DNA of 64,000 bases, taken from assembly GCF_013282095.1 (NCBI RefSeq), contig NZ_BLTJ01000014.1, positions 43,984 through 107,983 on the forward strand, read 5' to 3'. The stretch comes from Enterocloster alcoholdehydrogenati (GTDB lineage: Bacteria > Bacillota > Clostridia > Lachnospirales > Lachnospiraceae). Shown here one piece after another: positions 8,022 to 16,913 of the stretch. The stretch's first letter is position 1; each line of letters begins with the position of its first letter. The notes under the pieces are model-generated. The model saw only the letters and a program-made list of their open reading frames with translations, was not told the origin of the DNA and did not search any database. The translations under genes and the position numbers were made by a program.

Positions 8022-9494
8022 ATGAAATTTAAAACACTTAATTTTAACTCTGAAAAAGCGGAGTTTACTGGTGATGATGTAAAGAGCCAGGAGATGCAGA
8101 CTACTCAAGAAAAAGTAGACTATGTAGCTAAAGATACATTATCCAATTCTGTTTTGGAATTAGGACAGGCTGTAAATGGCGGTACAAATTTATCAAACTC
8201 TGCTTTTAATTTCAAATTCATTCCACGTGAGAAAATCGTATTTAATAAAAAGAATAATTTTAATATCAGGGAAGTAGAGGAATTAGCCAACGGCTTGCTC
8301 CAGCATGGTATGCTGCATAACCTGGTGGCTTATTATGACGATGATCAAGATAAATACATATTAGAGTCTGGCGAACGTCGTGTAAGAGCGTGCGATATGC
8401 TGCATGAAAAATATGGTAGCATTGATAATATAAATGCTTTTCAAGATAATAACGAGGAGAAAACAGCGTACCAGAACTATGTTCGTAATATCAAGCCTTT
8501 TTTTGAAAAAGGATTTGCAGTCAATGTGAAGAGAGGGTATGAGCAGGATAGTGATGATGAGACAGTTGAACAAACACGCTTAAATGAAATAGATTCTGAA
8601 CTCCGCCTTAAGGAGGCGAACCTGAAGGTTCGTGATCTTACACCACAAGAAAGGGCTATTCAATTAGCTGAAACCAAGGAATTGTTGCAAGAAAGAAATA
8701 GAATTTTATATGGGCATAATGCTCCTGAGCCAGCTTTAACAGAAATAGCAGCAAAAGTAGGGATTTCAGACAGGCAGGCTAGAAAATATAATGCCCTAGA
8801 TAACCTGATTCCGGAACTCCGCACAGAGTTTGAAGCAGGTAAGATCAATATAAATAAGGTTCCTGGCATTGCGGCGCTTCCAGAAGAGGAACAGATGATT
8901 GTTCTCGATTTTCTTCAGCAGGGAAGAAATCTTGATTCAGAGCAGATCCGGTTATATCAAGAAAATGTAAAAGCGGCGGAAAAGGCACGTAATGAGGCGG
9001 AAGCTGAGAGAAACCGTTTAGAAAATGAATTGGAAGATATCAAACAAAAAAAGGATACAGAGATACGGGAAATTTTATCGGAATCCAAAAAAAGAGAGGA
9101 GACAATCAGAAGTGAAATTGAACGGGCGGTTAATGATAAAAATGAGGAGTTAATACTGCAACTACAGGAAGATTTAGCTAATGAACGTGAAAGTTCTGGT
9201 CGGATGATTTCAGAGACGAATAAGTCTTTAAAGGATACAAAAAAGGCATTGGAAGAAGCTAATAGACGGGTAGAGGCGTTATCGAAAAAGGACAATGATA
9301 TGACGGCATTAGTGAGGGCGAGAACTGAGATAGACATACAGATGTCGGTGCTTACTGATATCACGGAGAAGCTGATTAGGTTAGTGGAGCACTATAAGAA
9401 CATTGCAACTGATCAGCAGATGAATGAAGTTATGAAAAGCGTTACAGAAAATAGAGGAATCATAAAGCTGGTTGAAATGATGAAGGAGGAGTAG
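8022..9494 (+). CDS. parB: ParB-like partition/DNA-binding protein
   Basis: 490 residues. The N-terminal ParB/Srx fold runs from about 65 to 130, with GERRVRA near residue 117, the CTP/nucleotide-contact motif of ParB. A central HTH lies around LTEIAAKVGISDRQARKYNAL (about 240-262). The C-terminal half is a long Glu/Lys/Arg-rich coiled coil (about 305-430). Classical ParB proteins are shorter and end in a small dimer domain, so the long coiled coil is unusual. With ParA it should segregate the element. The best candidate binding array is the repeat region at 11.8-13.5 kb (inference). Confidence 0.85.
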   Translation: MKFKTLNFNSEKAEFTGDDVKSQEMQTTQEKVDYVAKDTLSNSVLELGQAVNGGTNLSNSAFNFKFIPREKIVFNKKNNFNIREVEELANGLLQHGMLHNLVAYYDDDQDKYILESGERRVRACDMLHEKYGSIDNINAFQDNNEEKTAYQNYVRNIKPFFEKGFAVNVKRGYEQDSDDETVEQTRLNEIDSELRLKEANLKVRDLTPQERAIQLAETKELLQERNRILYGHNAPEPALTEIAAKVGISDRQARKYNALDNLIPELRTEFEAGKININKVPGIAALPEEEQMIVLDFLQQGRNLDSEQIRLYQENVKAAEKARNEAEAERNRLENELEDIKQKKDTEIREILSESKKREETIRSEIERAVNDKNEELILQLQEDLANERESSGRMISETNKSLKDTKKALEEANRRVEALSKKDNDMTALVRARTEIDIQMSVLTDITEKLIRLVEHYKNIATDQQMNEVMKSVTENRGIIKLVEMMKEE

Positions 9495-9497
9495 TAA

Positions 9498-9845
9498 ATG
9501 ATATCTTCGCAAAGAAATTTTGAGATTATCCAAAAAAAGAAAGAAGGAGCAACATTGGCAATGTTGGCCAAAGAATATCATCTTTCAAGAGAACGCATTC
9601 GCTTGATCTGCAATAATGATAACTTCTGTAAGTATCCTTATCAGGAATTGATCAAATTAGGAGCCACATCCAAGACTGCTTTGAATGTTTGTAAAATATT
9701 TGAAAATGCAAATGTAAAGTCAAGAGATGACTTGGAAAAACTTTCATTATCACAGATTGAAACATTACCTGGAGCCTCATATCGTTCACAGGCGATGGTA
9801 TACATAGCAATTTTATATAATCTTGTAAAAAATGATTTAAAATAA
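9498..9845 (+). CDS. HTH protein resembling sigma region 4 plus alpha-CTD
   Basis: 115 residues. The N-terminal part (LAKEYHLSRERIRLIC, about 23-38) matches the look of sigma-70 region 4.2, including the SRERIR recognition-helix signature. The C-terminal part (about 50-105), with LGATSKTALNVCKIF followed by DDLEKLSLSQIETLPG, resembles the helix-hairpin-helix domain of the RNA polymerase alpha subunit C-terminus. It starts 3 bases after parB. It may be a transcription factor acting on the element. The domain reading comes from pattern similarity only. Confidence 0.6.
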   Translation: MISSQRNFEIIQKKKEGATLAMLAKEYHLSRERIRLICNNDNFCKYPYQELIKLGATSKTALNVCKIFENANVKSRDDLEKLSLSQIETLPGASYRSQAMVYIAILYNLVKNDLK

Positions 9846-9865
9846 TCATAAGGGGAGGAACCGTG

Positions 9866-11347
9866 ATGGGAGATTTAATAAGTAACCAGCTTCAAGTAGA
9901 GGGAGTTAATTGCAAAGGATTTGGAATTATCCCCAAGTATGTAATGATCGATAACGATTTAGCAATCGAAGCGAAAACAATATATGCATATATATGCAGT
10001 CTTGCTGGAAATGGTAAGACTGCATTTCCAGCAAGAGATAGGATACTTACAGATTTACAAATCAGTAAAGACGCATACTATAAATATTTTCGGCAATTGC
10101 TTGATAATGGTTATATTGTTGTCAATCAAGAAAAAAACACAAATGGATCATTTGGAAAAAATATTTATACACTCATATCTAACCCGAAAAAGTTTGAGAA
10201 AAAGGATGATAAGGATACTAATCAGACATACAGTAGGATCAGATTCTCAGGATTGAAGGCCATGGGATTTGGAATCATCCCAAGAGCAGTTATGCTAGAC
10301 TCACGTTTACCAATAAAATCTAAGGGAATATATGCGTACTTTTGCAGCTTTACAGGCTCAGGAAACAGTGCATTTCCACGGAAAGAAACGATACTATATC
10401 ACTTGGGTATTACAGAAAAGACATACTACAAGTTCTATACATTACTTACCGGATTAAACTATATCACAGCCGTACAACGTCATATTGAGGGTAGGCTACA
10501 AGTAAATGATTATTACCTTATGGATATGCCAAATAAGGACAACGCTGTAAAAAAGGTAGATATTGCTACCAAAATACAGGACTGTAAGAATCAGGACACG
10601 GCAGATATATGTACCAGAATACAGGACTGTAAGAACCAGGACACGGCAGATACGTGTACCAGAATACAGGACTGTAAGAACCAGGACACGGCAGATACGT
10701 GTACCAGAATACAGGACTGTAGGAATCAGGACACGGCAGATATGGATAATATGATACAGGACTGTAGAAATCAGGACACGGTAAAACAGGACACGGTAAA
10801 ACAGGACACTAATATAAACAATCTTACTATAAACAATTCTACTATAAACAATCCTTCCCTCTCTCTTGACAGCGAGAGAAAGAGGGAGGAGCAGATACAG
10901 GCTGATGTAGAAAAAGAATTATTATCCATGAGGAAATTACCATATTGGTATAAGACAAATGAACAGTACATAACTGCAGCAATTCATTTTATGTCAAATT
11001 GGAATACTTTATACCCAAAAGGATACAAAGATCCTCTGATGCAGCGTGTTTATAACCTCTTCAACGAAGCACTGATTCAAATGTGCACAGAGGAAAAGAT
11101 GGTCTTAAAAGGATGTCAGATCAGTTATGCGAAGGTAATTGACAAAATCAATCAGAGTGCTATTTTTTACGAGAACCATATAGATATATCAGAATTTGCG
11201 GAGCCAGCTATGGATAATTTTTATAATGCGTGTGTTAACTTTAACATAAAAAATCCAATCCAATATATGAAGTCGTGCATTTGGGATGCAATGCTGACTG
11301 GAAGTATCAGAATGTTTGCGCAATTAAAACAGGATGTGTACTATTAG
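9866..11347 (+). CDS. repA: RepA-type replication initiator with DUF6017-like C-terminus
   Basis: A 493-residue protein. Two copies of a winged-helix initiator domain lie in tandem (about residues 15-105 and 130-220), each starting GFGIIP and containing KxIYAYxCS and a YYK recognition helix. A hydrophilic linker with 15-residue tandem repeats follows (about 235-310). The C-terminal domain (about 345-490) looks like DUF6017 found behind RepA_N-type domains in Firmicutes. It probably binds the origin and starts replication of the circular form. ATG 9866 is chosen because AGGGGAGGA is 6 bases upstream; the GTG at 9863 is an alternative. Confidence 0.85.
   Translation: MGDLISNQLQVEGVNCKGFGIIPKYVMIDNDLAIEAKTIYAYICSLAGNGKTAFPARDRILTDLQISKDAYYKYFRQLLDNGYIVVNQEKNTNGSFGKNIYTLISNPKKFEKKDDKDTNQTYSRIRFSGLKAMGFGIIPRAVMLDSRLPIKSKGIYAYFCSFTGSGNSAFPRKETILYHLGITEKTYYKFYTLLTGLNYITAVQRHIEGRLQVNDYYLMDMPNKDNAVKKVDIATKIQDCKNQDTADICTRIQDCKNQDTADTCTRIQDCKNQDTADTCTRIQDCRNQDTADMDNMIQDCRNQDTVKQDTVKQDTNINNLTINNSTINNPSLSLDSERKREEQIQADVEKELLSMRKLPYWYKTNEQYITAAIHFMSNWNTLYPKGYKDPLMQRVYNLFNEALIQMCTEEKMVLKGCQISYAKVIDKINQSAIFYENHIDISEFAEPAMDNFYNACVNFNIKNPIQYMKSCIWDAMLTGSIRMFAQLKQDVYY
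10576..10785 (+). repeat. 45-bp in-frame tandem repeat inside repA
   Basis: Four full units and one partial 45-base unit, starting at 10576, 10621, 10666, 10711 and 10756. Each encodes IQDCKNQDTAD followed by four variable residues. Units 2 and 3 are essentially identical, which suggests recent expansion. A short repeat (KQDTVKQDT) continues after it. Confidence 0.9.
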
Positions 11348-11406
11348 ACAATAAAAAGGACAAATAAACAGGCATAGCGTATTCTGCAAAAATAGTGGTT
11401 TTGAGA

Positions 11407-11439
11407 TTGTTTGACACAGGGAAATGTTTTATAATAAAA
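11407..11439 (+). promoter_or_regulatory. Possible promoter downstream of repA
   Basis: TTGACA at 11411-11416 is followed after 16 bases by AATAAA; a perfect TATAAT (11430-11435) is also present, with TTGTTT 17 bases before it. AAGGAGGAAG follows at 11451-11460, but the only frame near it encodes 16 residues (from ATG 11483). It may drive a small RNA through the non-coding region. Confidence 0.4.
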
Positions 11440-11479
11440 GGATATACAGGAAGGAGGAAGATAGAAGGACAAAATAACT

Positions 11480-11720
11480 ATAATGTCTGATTATAATGTC
11501 ACCTTTCCTGGAATTTATTATAACAGAGACTAAGAAAAATTCAATAATAAAATTAATAATTTCTTAAATAATCGATAAGTTTTAAAGTGTTAAAATTCTT
11601 TGTAAATTGAGGAAAATATCATAAAAAGAAACTTTCTAACAGCCGTACATTCTGTACATGAAAATCTCTATAAACGAATTATGAAATTGTATATTAAGAA
11701 AAAATGGGACTTCAGAGATA
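11480..11720. other. AT-rich non-coding segment, possible origin region
   Basis: No gene is visible between repA and the repeat array. TATAATGTC occurs twice near 11480-11500, and a GTACA inverted repeat (GTACATTCTGTAC) lies near 11645-11660. The run of A and T next to repA and to a repeat array is what a DNA-unwinding element would look like. This is inference only. Confidence 0.4.
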
Positions 11721-11826
11721 AACAAAACCATTTAGAAAATTGAAGCTGGAACTGGTTTTAACTAATCAACAGAAGTAAGAGGTGGAATGCGTGGAGTACC
11801 CCTCGGAATCGGAATAACTGGGAGGG

Positions 11827-13540
11827 CCGTAACTGGTTCCGGTTGATCAGGTAGAAGTAGGAACAGGAATATCTGAGAGGCCGGAACTGGTTCCGGTCGG
11901 TCAGGTAGGAGTAGTAGGAACTGGAAGATCTGAGGGGCGGAACTGGTTCCGGTTGATCAGGTAGAAGTAGGAATAGGAATATCTGAGGGGCCGGAACTGG
12001 TTCCGGTCGGTCAGGTAGGAGTAGTAGGAACTGGAAGATCTGAGGGGCAGAACTGGTTCCGGTTAATCAGGTAGAAGTAGGAATTGGAAGAACTGGTAGG
12101 CCGGAACTGGTTCCGGTTGATCAGGTAGAAGTAGGAACAGGAAGATCTGGAAGGCCGGAACTGGTTCCGGTCGGTCAGGTAGAAGTAGGAACAGGAAGAT
12201 CTGGGGGGCCGGAACTGGTTTCGGTCGGTCAGGTAGGAGTAGTAGGAACTGGAATATCTGAGGGGCGGAACTGGTTCCGGTTAATCAGGTAGAAGTAGGA
12301 ATTGGAAGAACTGGTAGGCCGGAACTGGTTCCGGTCGGTCAGGTAGGAGTAGTAGGAACTGGAAGATCTGAGGGGCCGGAACTGGTTCCGGTTGATCAGG
12401 TAGAAGTAGGAATTGGAAGAACTGGTAGGCCGGAACTGGTTCCGGTTGATCAGGTAGGAGTAGTAGGAACTGGAATATCTGAGGGCCGTAACTGGTTCCG
12501 GTCAGTCAGGTAGAAGTAGGAACAGGAATATCTGGTAGGCCGGAACTGGTTCCGGTTGATCAGGTAGTAGAAGTAGGAACTGGAAGAACTGGTAGGCCGT
12601 AACTGGTTCCGGTTGGTCAGGTAGGAGTAGTAGGAACTGGAAGATCTGAGGGGCGGAACTGGTTCCGGTTGATCAGGTAGGAGTAGTAGGAACTGGAAGA
12701 TCTGAGGGGTGGAACTGGTTCCGGTCGGTCAGGCAGAAGTAGGAACAGGAATATCTGGTAGGCCGGAACTGGTTCCGGTCGGTCAGGCAGAAGTAGGAAC
12801 TGGAATATCTGAGGGGCCGTAACTGGTTCCGGTTGATTAGGTAGAAGTAGGAATTGGAAGAACTGGTAGGCCGTAACTGGTTCCGGTTGATCAGGTAGTA
12901 GAAGTAGGAACTGGAATATCTGAGGGGCCGTAACTGGTTCCGGTTGATCAGGTAGAAGTAGGAATTGGAAGATCTGGGAGGCCGGAACTGGTTCTGGTCG
13001 GTCAGGTAGGAGTAGTAGGAACTGGAATATCTGAGGGCCGTAACTGGTTCCGGTCAGTCAGGTAGAAGTAGGAACAGGAATATCTGGTAGGCCGTAACTG
13101 GTTCCGGTTGGTCAGGTAGGAGTAGTAGGAACTGGAATATCTGAGGGGCGTAACTGGTTCCGGTTGATCAGGTAGAAGTAGGAATTGGAAGATCTGGGAG
13201 GCCGGAACTGGTTCCGGTCGGTCAGGTAGAAGTGGGAACAGGAAGATCTGAGGGGCGTAACTGGTTCCGGTTGATCAGGTAGAAGTAGGAATTGGAAGAA
13301 CTGGTAGGCCGGAACTGGTTCCGGTTGATCAGGTAGTAGAAGTAGGAACAGGAATATCTGAGGGGCCGTAACTGGTTCCGGTTGATCAGGTAGAAGTAGG
13401 AATTGGAAGAACTGGTAGGCCGGAACTGGTTCCGGTTGGTCAGGTAGGAGCCGGAAGATACGATCCGCCGCCGGAATCGGAACCATTGAGGCCGTAACTG
13501 GTTCCGGTCGATCAGATAGAAGTAGGAGCCGGAAGATACC
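11827..13540. repeat. Tandem array of about 31 repeats of 54-57 bp with internal inverted repeats
   Basis: I count about 31 units. Each contains AACTGGTT (two units have a change beside the core), mostly within CCGGAAC-TG-GTTCCGG, a 7-bp inverted repeat with a 2-base centre. In many units the left arm is CCGTAAC or GCGGAAC. The remainder reads roughly TTGATCAGGTAGAAGTAGGA followed by a variable AGATCTG or GAACTGG part. Measured unit lengths are 54, 56 and 57 bases, so no reading frame survives the array; only short minus-strand frames near 13.1-13.6 kb stay open. It lies between repA and the relaxase. It resembles a centromere or iteron array more than a gene or CRISPR. Confidence 0.9.
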
Positions 13541-13580
13541 ATTTGTCCCCAGAACAGGAACAACTTCCGACCATCCGCAA

Positions 13581-13935
13581 GGGGGGACAAGGGAGAGCCA
13601 AAGAGCACCCCTACGGGGTTTAAAGAGAAAGTCACCTCTCCCTTATCCCCCCTCGCTATGGGGCATGGAAATGTGGAAAACCTTTTAGGTTTACCACATT
13701 ACCACACCCCGCCGCTCACCCCCCAAACCCTTTCCGACTTTCTCCCTGCAAACTGCTTCCTTCATCATCTCTGGCCTCACCGCTCGCTCACCTCCGGTTC
13801 ACTCGCTAAGCCACGATAAAACTGTGGCTTTGAGGCAGGAATAGGACAGACACCTATGGTATCTGTCGCCTCAACATTTTCCTGGCAAAGCCAGGAAATA
13901 TAAGCATTTTTCGTACATAACACAAATGTACACGA
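13581..13935. other. oriT: Hairpin cluster, candidate origin of transfer
   Basis: Six inverted repeats follow one another in non-coding DNA: 13581-13597 with 13636-13652 (16 of 17 pair) enclosing ACCCC-TAC-GGGGT; 13672-13682 with 13688-13698 (10 of 11); 13808-13814 with 13824-13830; TGAGGC/GCCTCA enclosing a 10-bp near-perfect pair (about 13831-13873); 13878-13886 with 13890-13898 (perfect 9, 3-base loop); and a TCGTACAT/ATGTACACGA pair near 13909-13936. The relaxase gene starts its operon nearby and points toward this region. Origins of transfer have this kind of structure, but no nick motif was identified. Confidence 0.45.
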
Positions 13936-14018
13936 ATCCATAAAAATAGGCTTTCAGTAATCACAGAATCTTGCTTAAGCGTTGAAAAAACTAGATTTTT
14001 TGTGTGTCCATTTAAGGT

Positions 14019-15626
14019 TTATAAAGCATCATGTTCGTAATCCAGGTTATTTGAATGCTTATGAGGATTAAGCTTGGCCTTTTCACGGAGGGCTTTTATA
14101 TTATTTTTATCATCATCTTGGCGATAAACAGACGATGGGTTACGGGTGGTATTAGCGTAGCATAGGCTGACAAGCAGGTCTGACATGAGTGATATTGTTC
14201 GATATTCAGCACGCTCTTTTTGGTAAGAATCATAGGCTTGCTCCGCATCCTTTGCATATTCGTTTCCTTCTTTTTGTGCTTCGTGTAAAAGGGTTCGTCC
14301 GAGTTTTTCATTTTGCTTAACATCTTTTCCCCAAATATATTTACTGCCTAATATGCTTTTTGCTGATGTATTCCCATTGTCAGCTGCATTTTGATAGAAA
14401 TGAATTGCTTTGTCGGGATCATGAAATGCAGAGTCTGGATCATCATAGATTCGTCCCAATAGATAGGCTGCCTGAGAATCGCCGTCTTTAATTTCATTTT
14501 TAAGGGCAAATATAGTCTGATTGGAAATGCCACGTTTTAAAAGTGTTTTATAACTGGGGAGCCGTGTGTTTAACAGGGCGTAATAAAGCGATTTGTCCTT
14601 TCGCAACTCTTGAGCAGCCTTTAAAACAACATTGGCTAAACGCTGGTCAATATCCTCTTTAGCTTTTAAAATTGCAATCCGGAGTTCTTTTTGGGTTGGA
14701 GAATATGTGGATGCAATTTCTTTGTGATAGTTTAAGAATGAATCGTATTCTTTTTTTAATTCTTCCTTTCCGATCATGTTTTGTACGATTTGATCTACCT
14801 GTTTTTTTACTTCGGGGGGAAGGTAAGCATACTTTATGCTTCCTTTTTTGGGAAGGTTAGTAACTAAGTCTGCCAACTCTCTGGAGGATGAACTAAGGAA
14901 ATCTCGATTTACTTTCCGTAGAGTTTGAAAGGAAGGCTGTGTACAGATATTATCTGCTAGTTTCTGCGATTTTGTTTGTGTATATTTTTTACTGGATTCA
15001 AGAAGAGCATCTCTTGATTGGGTTTTAAGAATGTTCAGTTCATTCCGTTTATTGGCAGTGATTCGTCTGGCCAAAATTTCTCTACAGCGGTGTTGTTGAC
15101 GGATTGATATGTACGGCGTCGGCACGTGCTTGGGATTTTTACTCCAAAGCATATAATGGACATGGGGGTGTCCTTTCTCTTTATGAAATGCAGCTACCCA
15201 TTGCAGTTCAGTTGCTGGTATTCCAAGAGTTGAACTAATTTCGGGGAGAGACAAAGTAAGCAAATCCTTCCAGGCGGCTTTATCCATGTAATTTAAATCC
15301 TGAGCATCCTCCTCTGACAATGATAGAATACCTCTGTAGATACAATGCGTTTTTGAAATATTTTTCATATTTCGGCAGACCGCGTTTACATCACTGGTAT
15401 CAATATTTCCAAAAAGACCATTGGAACGCGGACGTTCATGGATATAGCGCATATAAGTTTCGTTATCAGAGGAACCCGTCATGTCCTGGGAGAGTTCTTG
15501 ATCTAAAGGATATAAATCAACCCCCTCTCTAGTGGCGATATAGTAAAGGTAATTATAGTTGAGTATAGGTGTATTTTTCTGATTGGGTGAATGGCAGCGT
15601 ATTTTTGATATTACCTTGCTTTTCAT
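14019..15626 (-). CDS. Conjugative relaxase (MobP/MobL-like) with Sel1-like repeats
   Basis: A 535-residue nicking enzyme that would cleave the transfer origin and stay bound to the 5' end of the transferred strand. The histidine triad is seen as HPHVHYMLW near residue 173 (HUH motif), with early tyrosines near residues 25-30 (NYNYLYYIA) as candidate nucleophiles. After a helical middle region, about residues 385-480 contain Sel1/TPR-like repeats (AAYLLGRIYDDPDSA, then AIHFYQNAADNGNTSAKSIL), a scaffold for protein contacts that is unusual in a relaxase. AAGGAGTAA precedes the ATG. It is cotranscribed with mobC, 23 bases upstream. The exact MOB subfamily is uncertain. Confidence 0.85.
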   Translation of the reverse strand: MKSKVISKIRCHSPNQKNTPILNYNYLYYIATREGVDLYPLDQELSQDMTGSSDNETYMRYIHERPRSNGLFGNIDTSDVNAVCRNMKNISKTHCIYRGILSLSEEDAQDLNYMDKAAWKDLLTLSLPEISSTLGIPATELQWVAAFHKEKGHPHVHYMLWSKNPKHVPTPYISIRQQHRCREILARRITANKRNELNILKTQSRDALLESSKKYTQTKSQKLADNICTQPSFQTLRKVNRDFLSSSSRELADLVTNLPKKGSIKYAYLPPEVKKQVDQIVQNMIGKEELKKEYDSFLNYHKEIASTYSPTQKELRIAILKAKEDIDQRLANVVLKAAQELRKDKSLYYALLNTRLPSYKTLLKRGISNQTIFALKNEIKDGDSQAAYLLGRIYDDPDSAFHDPDKAIHFYQNAADNGNTSAKSILGSKYIWGKDVKQNEKLGRTLLHEAQKEGNEYAKDAEQAYDSYQKERAEYRTISLMSDLLVSLCYANTTRNPSSVYRQDDDKNNIKALREKAKLNPHKHSNNLDYEHDAL

Positions 15627-15649
15627 AGGGATTACTCCTTGCTAAAACT

Positions 15650-16162
15650 CTAAGTGTTCTCAGATAAGACCTTTAACCAGTCAGGTAAGGCGTCGGTTTC
15701 ATTTTGCACAGATTCTGAGTGTTCTTTAGGCAATGGATCCATATGTAAAATATTTTCAAGCACCCGTTTTCCAGATGAAAGTTCATATGCTTCTTTTTCA
15801 CACTGGTAATAATATGCCTGGTATTCAGAAAAATCTAAATCAGGATTTAACTCAATGTAATTTTTTAGCTGCATAAAATTGGCTCGTTGAATTTCGCCAA
15901 TCAAACGTCGAAGGGTTTTTGCCTCATTTTTTGTTTTGATATCTAAAATTGTTTCCATAGTTTCCCGTATGATTTTTTCGGTATTGCTGATAGATTTTTC
16001 GGCCATTTCAGAGCGTATATGCGAAAGCGTGATTTTTCGTACATATGCAGAGCGAGAAAGGCCAGCTATTTGCGCACAGCAATCCAGCATGGCAATATCT
16101 TCCTCGCTTAGTCGAAAATGAACCGTTGAGGTATTCTTTTCTTCTGGCAGTTTCTTTTTCAT
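15650..16162 (-). CDS. mobC: Relaxosome accessory protein MobC
   Basis: 170 residues. The N-terminus (STVHFRLSEEDIAMLDCCAQIAGLSRSAYVRK, here shown only as the regions VHFRLSEED and GLSRSAYVR) is a ribbon-helix-helix of the MobC type. It binds near the transfer origin and helps the relaxase open the strands. The rest is helical. It lies directly upstream of the relaxase on the same strand, the usual pairing. Confidence 0.88.
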   Translation of the reverse strand: MKKKLPEEKNTSTVHFRLSEEDIAMLDCCAQIAGLSRSAYVRKITLSHIRSEMAEKSISNTEKIIRETMETILDIKTKNEAKTLRRLIGEIQRANFMQLKNYIELNPDLDFSEYQAYYYQCEKEAYELSSGKRVLENILHMDPLPKEHSESVQNETDALPDWLKVLSENT

Positions 16163-16193
16163 TTCATGGCGATAGAAGGATTTAAACTAAGTG

Positions 16194-16802
16194 TTACATA
16201 AGGTTGTTTTCGAGTTTTTTGTATAGTTCTGCCTGAGCTTCTACGGAGTAATTCAAATAAATCATCGTGTTGGCAATATATTTATGTCCCAGCCACCATT
16301 GTACGTCGCGCAGGTTAACTCCAGGTGTAGCGATCATCTGCATAGCCCGCGTGTGCTTGAGTGTGTGGAAATGATGTTTATCCGGAGAAATGCTCGTAAA
16401 GCTACAGTAAAACTTCATTAGGACATCTAGAGTACGCCGATCCAGAGGTTTGCCTGACTTAGAGGCAAATAGGTATTGGCTGTTATCCGGTTTTTTTAAG
16501 TATTCAAAATAATGCTGTTCCATTGCAGCTAAAACTTCTGGGTCAATGATTTTTAGCACGTTGCTGACACTGCCTTTTAAACGTCGACACCGCAGAACTT
16601 TTTCGTTTGGGTCATAGTCGGATATTCTTATGAGGCCCAATTCGGAGGCGCGCAGTCCGCAATATTCTGCAATTAAAAATGCAGCTATGTTTCTCTTGTG
16701 AAATTTAGAAGATGGGTCTGCTGTCTTTAGGGCAACAATAAGATCACGAAACTCAGCACTGGAAAGATACTTTATATTTGAGGTCAAAGCGGTTCTAGCC
16801 AT
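16194..16802 (-). CDS. Short tyrosine recombinase (catalytic domain only)
   Basis: 202 residues, against 300-400 for most integrases. It consists almost only of the catalytic domain, without an arm-binding domain and with little of a core-binding domain. Visible active-site elements are Arg in YCGLRASELG, Lys near RRLKGSVSN, HTLKHTRA as the HxLRH box with Lys in place of Arg, WWLGHKY, and the tyrosine in NTMIYLNYS. AAAAGGATGG precedes the ATG. It may resolve multimers of the circular element or help integration. It sits upstream of mobC on the same strand. Confidence 0.8.
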   Translation of the reverse strand: MARTALTSNIKYLSSAEFRDLIVALKTADPSSKFHKRNIAAFLIAEYCGLRASELGLIRISDYDPNEKVLRCRRLKGSVSNVLKIIDPEVLAAMEQHYFEYLKKPDNSQYLFASKSGKPLDRRTLDVLMKFYCSFTSISPDKHHFHTLKHTRAMQMIATPGVNLRDVQWWLGHKYIANTMIYLNYSVEAQAELYKKLENNLM

Positions 16803-16853
16803 AAATTTTACACCATCCTTTTAAAAGTGGTTTTATATGACACTATAGTTATT

Positions 16854-16883
16854 TTGTCGGCTTCCTGCAAACAGGGATATTAT
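16854..16883 (+). promoter_or_regulatory. Promoter of the transfer operon
   Basis: TTGTCG (16854-16859) and TATTAT (16878-16883) are separated by 18 bases, in the divergent gap between the recombinase gene and the secretion genes. A strong ribosome binding site follows at 16901-16910. It is the only clear promoter ahead of the long tra operon. Confidence 0.55.
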
Positions 16884-16913
16884 ATCACAAAACTGGAAAA
16901 AAAAGGAGGAAAA

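Noticed and set aside
10563..10754. An Arg/Thr-rich repeat peptide in another frame of repA
   Set aside because: It is a frame shadow of the 45-bp coding repeat.
11827..13540. The repeat array as a CRISPR
   Set aside because: Units are nearly identical along their whole length with no unique spacers, and no cas genes are near.
13112..13635. Minus-strand frames of 124 and 137 codons in the repeat array
   Set aside because: They exist only because several units in this part are multiples of three. Units of 56 bases break the frame elsewhere, and the peptides are just translated repeats.
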